This document shows positions 61,980-64,000 of a stretch of DNA of 64,000 nucleotides, one piece after another. A program made the translations under genes and the position numbers. A model generated the notes under the pieces. The model searched no databases. It saw only the letters and a program-made list of their open reading frames with translations, and had not been told where the DNA came from. Origin of the DNA: Isoetes taiwanensis (lineage: Eukaryota; Streptophyta; Lycopodiopsida; Isoetales; Isoetaceae); contig JAJEKV010000002.1 in the NCBI GenBank assembly GCA_021234155.1, forward strand, positions 40,227,841 to 40,291,840, written 5' to 3'. Each line of letters starts with the position of its first letter. Position 1 is the stretch's first letter.

Positions 61980-63325
61980 AAGAGCCTTTGTTAATATCAA
62001 TGCAAATCATTGTTGCTAAAGCTCCAAATTTTAACAGCCTTTATTAACCCCAACGTAAAACATTGTTACTAAAGCCAGCTGACTTAGACAAATTAAGACA
62101 GGTGGGCAGATATGTCTGGGCAAATTAAGAGACATGCAGATCATATTGTACAAATTTTCATATTGCATAATGAACGTAACTGTAGCCTTAAGTTGGTGTA
62201 TCTAGCTGGCTCAAGCAAATTAAGACAAGTGGATAGATATGTCTATGCAAATTAAGACAGGCATGCAAATCATACAGCACAGTTTTTCATATTGCATAAT
62301 AATGAAGATAACTGTACCATTACCTTCATATTGCATAATAAAAGTAATTAGATTATAGGTGTAGGTGGTCTATTAGCCTTTTGTCATGCACAACTTATAG
62401 CTCACTTTAAGTGTATAATGCTCAAGGCTTTAGCATTTTGTGAGGAAATTTGGCAGAAGATACTTTGATTTCCTTCAAGGTTTGCAGTTTGAATACGGCA
62501 TGGATCCAATGGGGATAAGCGCATACAAGACGTTAAACATTTCAAAATATGTCCACATACCTTAGGTGCATGAATCTTAAAGTTTCAACATTTTGCAAGG
62601 AAACTAGGCAGTTTGATTTCCTTCGAGATTTGCAGTTCGAATAAGTTATGGATCCGGACCCAAAGGTTTTTACATGGGGATAAATGCATGCATGAAGTTA
62701 CATTTCAAAACATGTCCTCGGACGTATCATTAGATTTTAAAAGCCATAAGTAACAATTATCTATGCAATAGCGATGTTGCCAACATGTAGGGCAATCCAA
62801 AGTATCGAACTTACCCTTCAGAGACAATCCAAGAAGGATTCGAAACCACAAAGTATACATAGTTAGGGATGCACTTTCATGAACTCAATAATTAGCCATT
62901 TGTTGAGCAAAGAACAACTTCTAGGCTTCAAAGTTTGATTGTTAGTTGCATATTCTTTGTAATATATTCTTTGTACAAATTCTAATCTAAGTTCTGGATG
63001 AAATTTTACTTTTAACATTTTGGGTTTTAAAACCCGTAAGTAACTATTATATGTGGCATAGCCATGCTGCCAACATTTGGGCCAATCCAAAATATCAAAC
63101 TTACCCTTCAGAGAGAATCCAAAGAGGATTAAAAACTACAAAGTATGCATAATCTGGGATGCACTTTAATGACCTCAACATTTAACCATTTCTTGAGCAA
63201 AGAATAGTTCTAGGCTTCAAAGTTTGATGGTTTGATTGCATATTGTTTGTAAATATATTCTTTGTAAACATATTCTCCGTACAAATTTTAATCTAAGTTT
63301 GTGGAGGAAATTTTACTTTTGACAT
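61980..63325 (+). repeat. Four successive two-copy tandem duplications
   Basis: Pair 1: AGCCTTTRTTAA units at about 61983 and 62036 (offset 53 bp). Pair 2: AAATTAAGACA units at 62090 and 62217 (offset about 127 bp). Pair 3: AGCATTTTGTGAGGAAA at about 62432 and a variant near 62587 (offset about 155 bp). Pair 4: GCCAACATGTAGGGCAATCC at about 62778 and a variant near 63068 (offset about 290 bp). Each pair is clearly diverged, perhaps 80-90 percent identical by eye. Confidence 0.85.
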
Positions 63326-64000
63326 TCAGTCTGTAGATAAAACTTAACACTTAGACGTGAAAGCAAGTGTAATGTTAGCTTTGTTACGCAGTGTCAGTCC
63401 AAACAAGCTATTTACAATGAGTTATCTATATTAACCATAGTTATTGTTATCTTATTCGTTCTTCTATTATTTCTCATTGCATAGAAATCTTACTCCTAAA
63501 AGGACAAGATTGGAAGACCCATTTAAAAAACCATGTGCACAAGAGGTTCGAACTATGTTACTCCTCTTGGGTTGAATAATAATGTTCTCTAAAGGATATA
63601 TATACATTCTCTTTTATACTATTTCTTATATTGTGTTTGGGCAACCGGACTCTTCGCTAAAACATTGGATGTCGAACTGTATATCATTCCATTATTCAAC
63701 AACATTATTGCAAAAATGAGGTTTTCGATTATGCTTATTTGTCGTCGTATTAGGGAAATGGGAGCTCTCATGACAATAAATCTAGCCAATGTTCACCTTA
63801 TGTGATGTTCTAATAAATGTGAGATATGGTGCGTATCTGTACTTCAAAAATACTGTTTAACAAAAAGACCAATTTGCCATCGAGTCCCCTGCATATTAAA
63901 CATTATCTCCCTCTTCAAACATAGTCAGATCATACCAAAAGGCTCTATTCCAAAGATTTAAACCTAATCCATTCCTAATCATCACTTAGATCACTTGCAT
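63326..64000. other. AT-rich end of the window, no gene seen
   Basis: Only short open frames occur and nothing recognisable. Confidence 0.45.

Overview
This window looks like a repeat-rich nuclear segment of a land plant. The evidence is two intron-containing, plant-type genes (an RRM protein with six inferred exons and a LOB-domain transcription factor with two), large AT-rich spacers, and transposable elements of nearly every class. Nothing bacterial, organellar or CRISPR-like was seen. The species cannot be fixed from the sequence; a fern or gymnosperm-like genome fits the repeat load and divergence, but that is inference.

Layout. 1-2.55 kb: RRM gene on the plus strand. 2.9-4.3 kb: SINE-like tRNA-derived modules, three of them in tandem, ending in a GC-rich palindrome, flanked by 33-bp direct repeats. 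4.6-12.1 kb: mostly empty, with two decayed minus-strand coding remnants. 12.4-16.5 kb: a T-rich non-coding repeat carrying tandem duplications and covarying hairpins. 16.5-35.5 kb: five non-LTR retrotransposons (LINEs), all on the plus strand, head to tail, each separated from the next by a (CT)n tract of about 90-210 bp. 35.9-38.4 kb: a dead PIF/Harbinger transposon with its MYB-like partner gene. 38.9-40.15 kb: another (CT)n tract, more of the T-rich hairpin repeat, and a 127-bp module also present at 12.4 kb. 42.4-43.3 kb: LOB-domain gene on the minus strand. 47.6-48.2 kb: third copy of the hairpin repeat. 48.9-49.15 and 53.7-54.1 kb: paired arrays of a perfect palindrome. 50.8-53.5 kb: possible unrecognised minus-strand gene. 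54.3-57.4 kb: junkyard of a dead DNA transposon, a LINE fragment and a Ty3/gypsy fragment. 59.9-60.5 kb: possible exons. 62.0-63.3 kb: four successive two-copy tandem duplications.

The most interesting system is the LINE family. Each copy is bounded by (CT)n on both sides. Full-length copies begin at the ORF1 start codon directly after (CT)n, so they have essentially no 5' UTR. Every copy ends in the same two-tier hairpin with compensatory base changes, then a short AT-rich stretch and (CT)n. The copies are clearly diverged and differ in 5' truncation, so repeated independent insertion into a CT microsatellite explains the array better than simple duplication. ORF1 looks like the coiled-coil plus RRM type known from vertebrate L1 rather than the zinc-knuckle type usual in plant L1. 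The second system is the T-rich repeat family, which carries at least nine small hairpins with a conserved loop and covarying stems, plus a larger covarying hairpin. No LINE or transposon copy here is intact.
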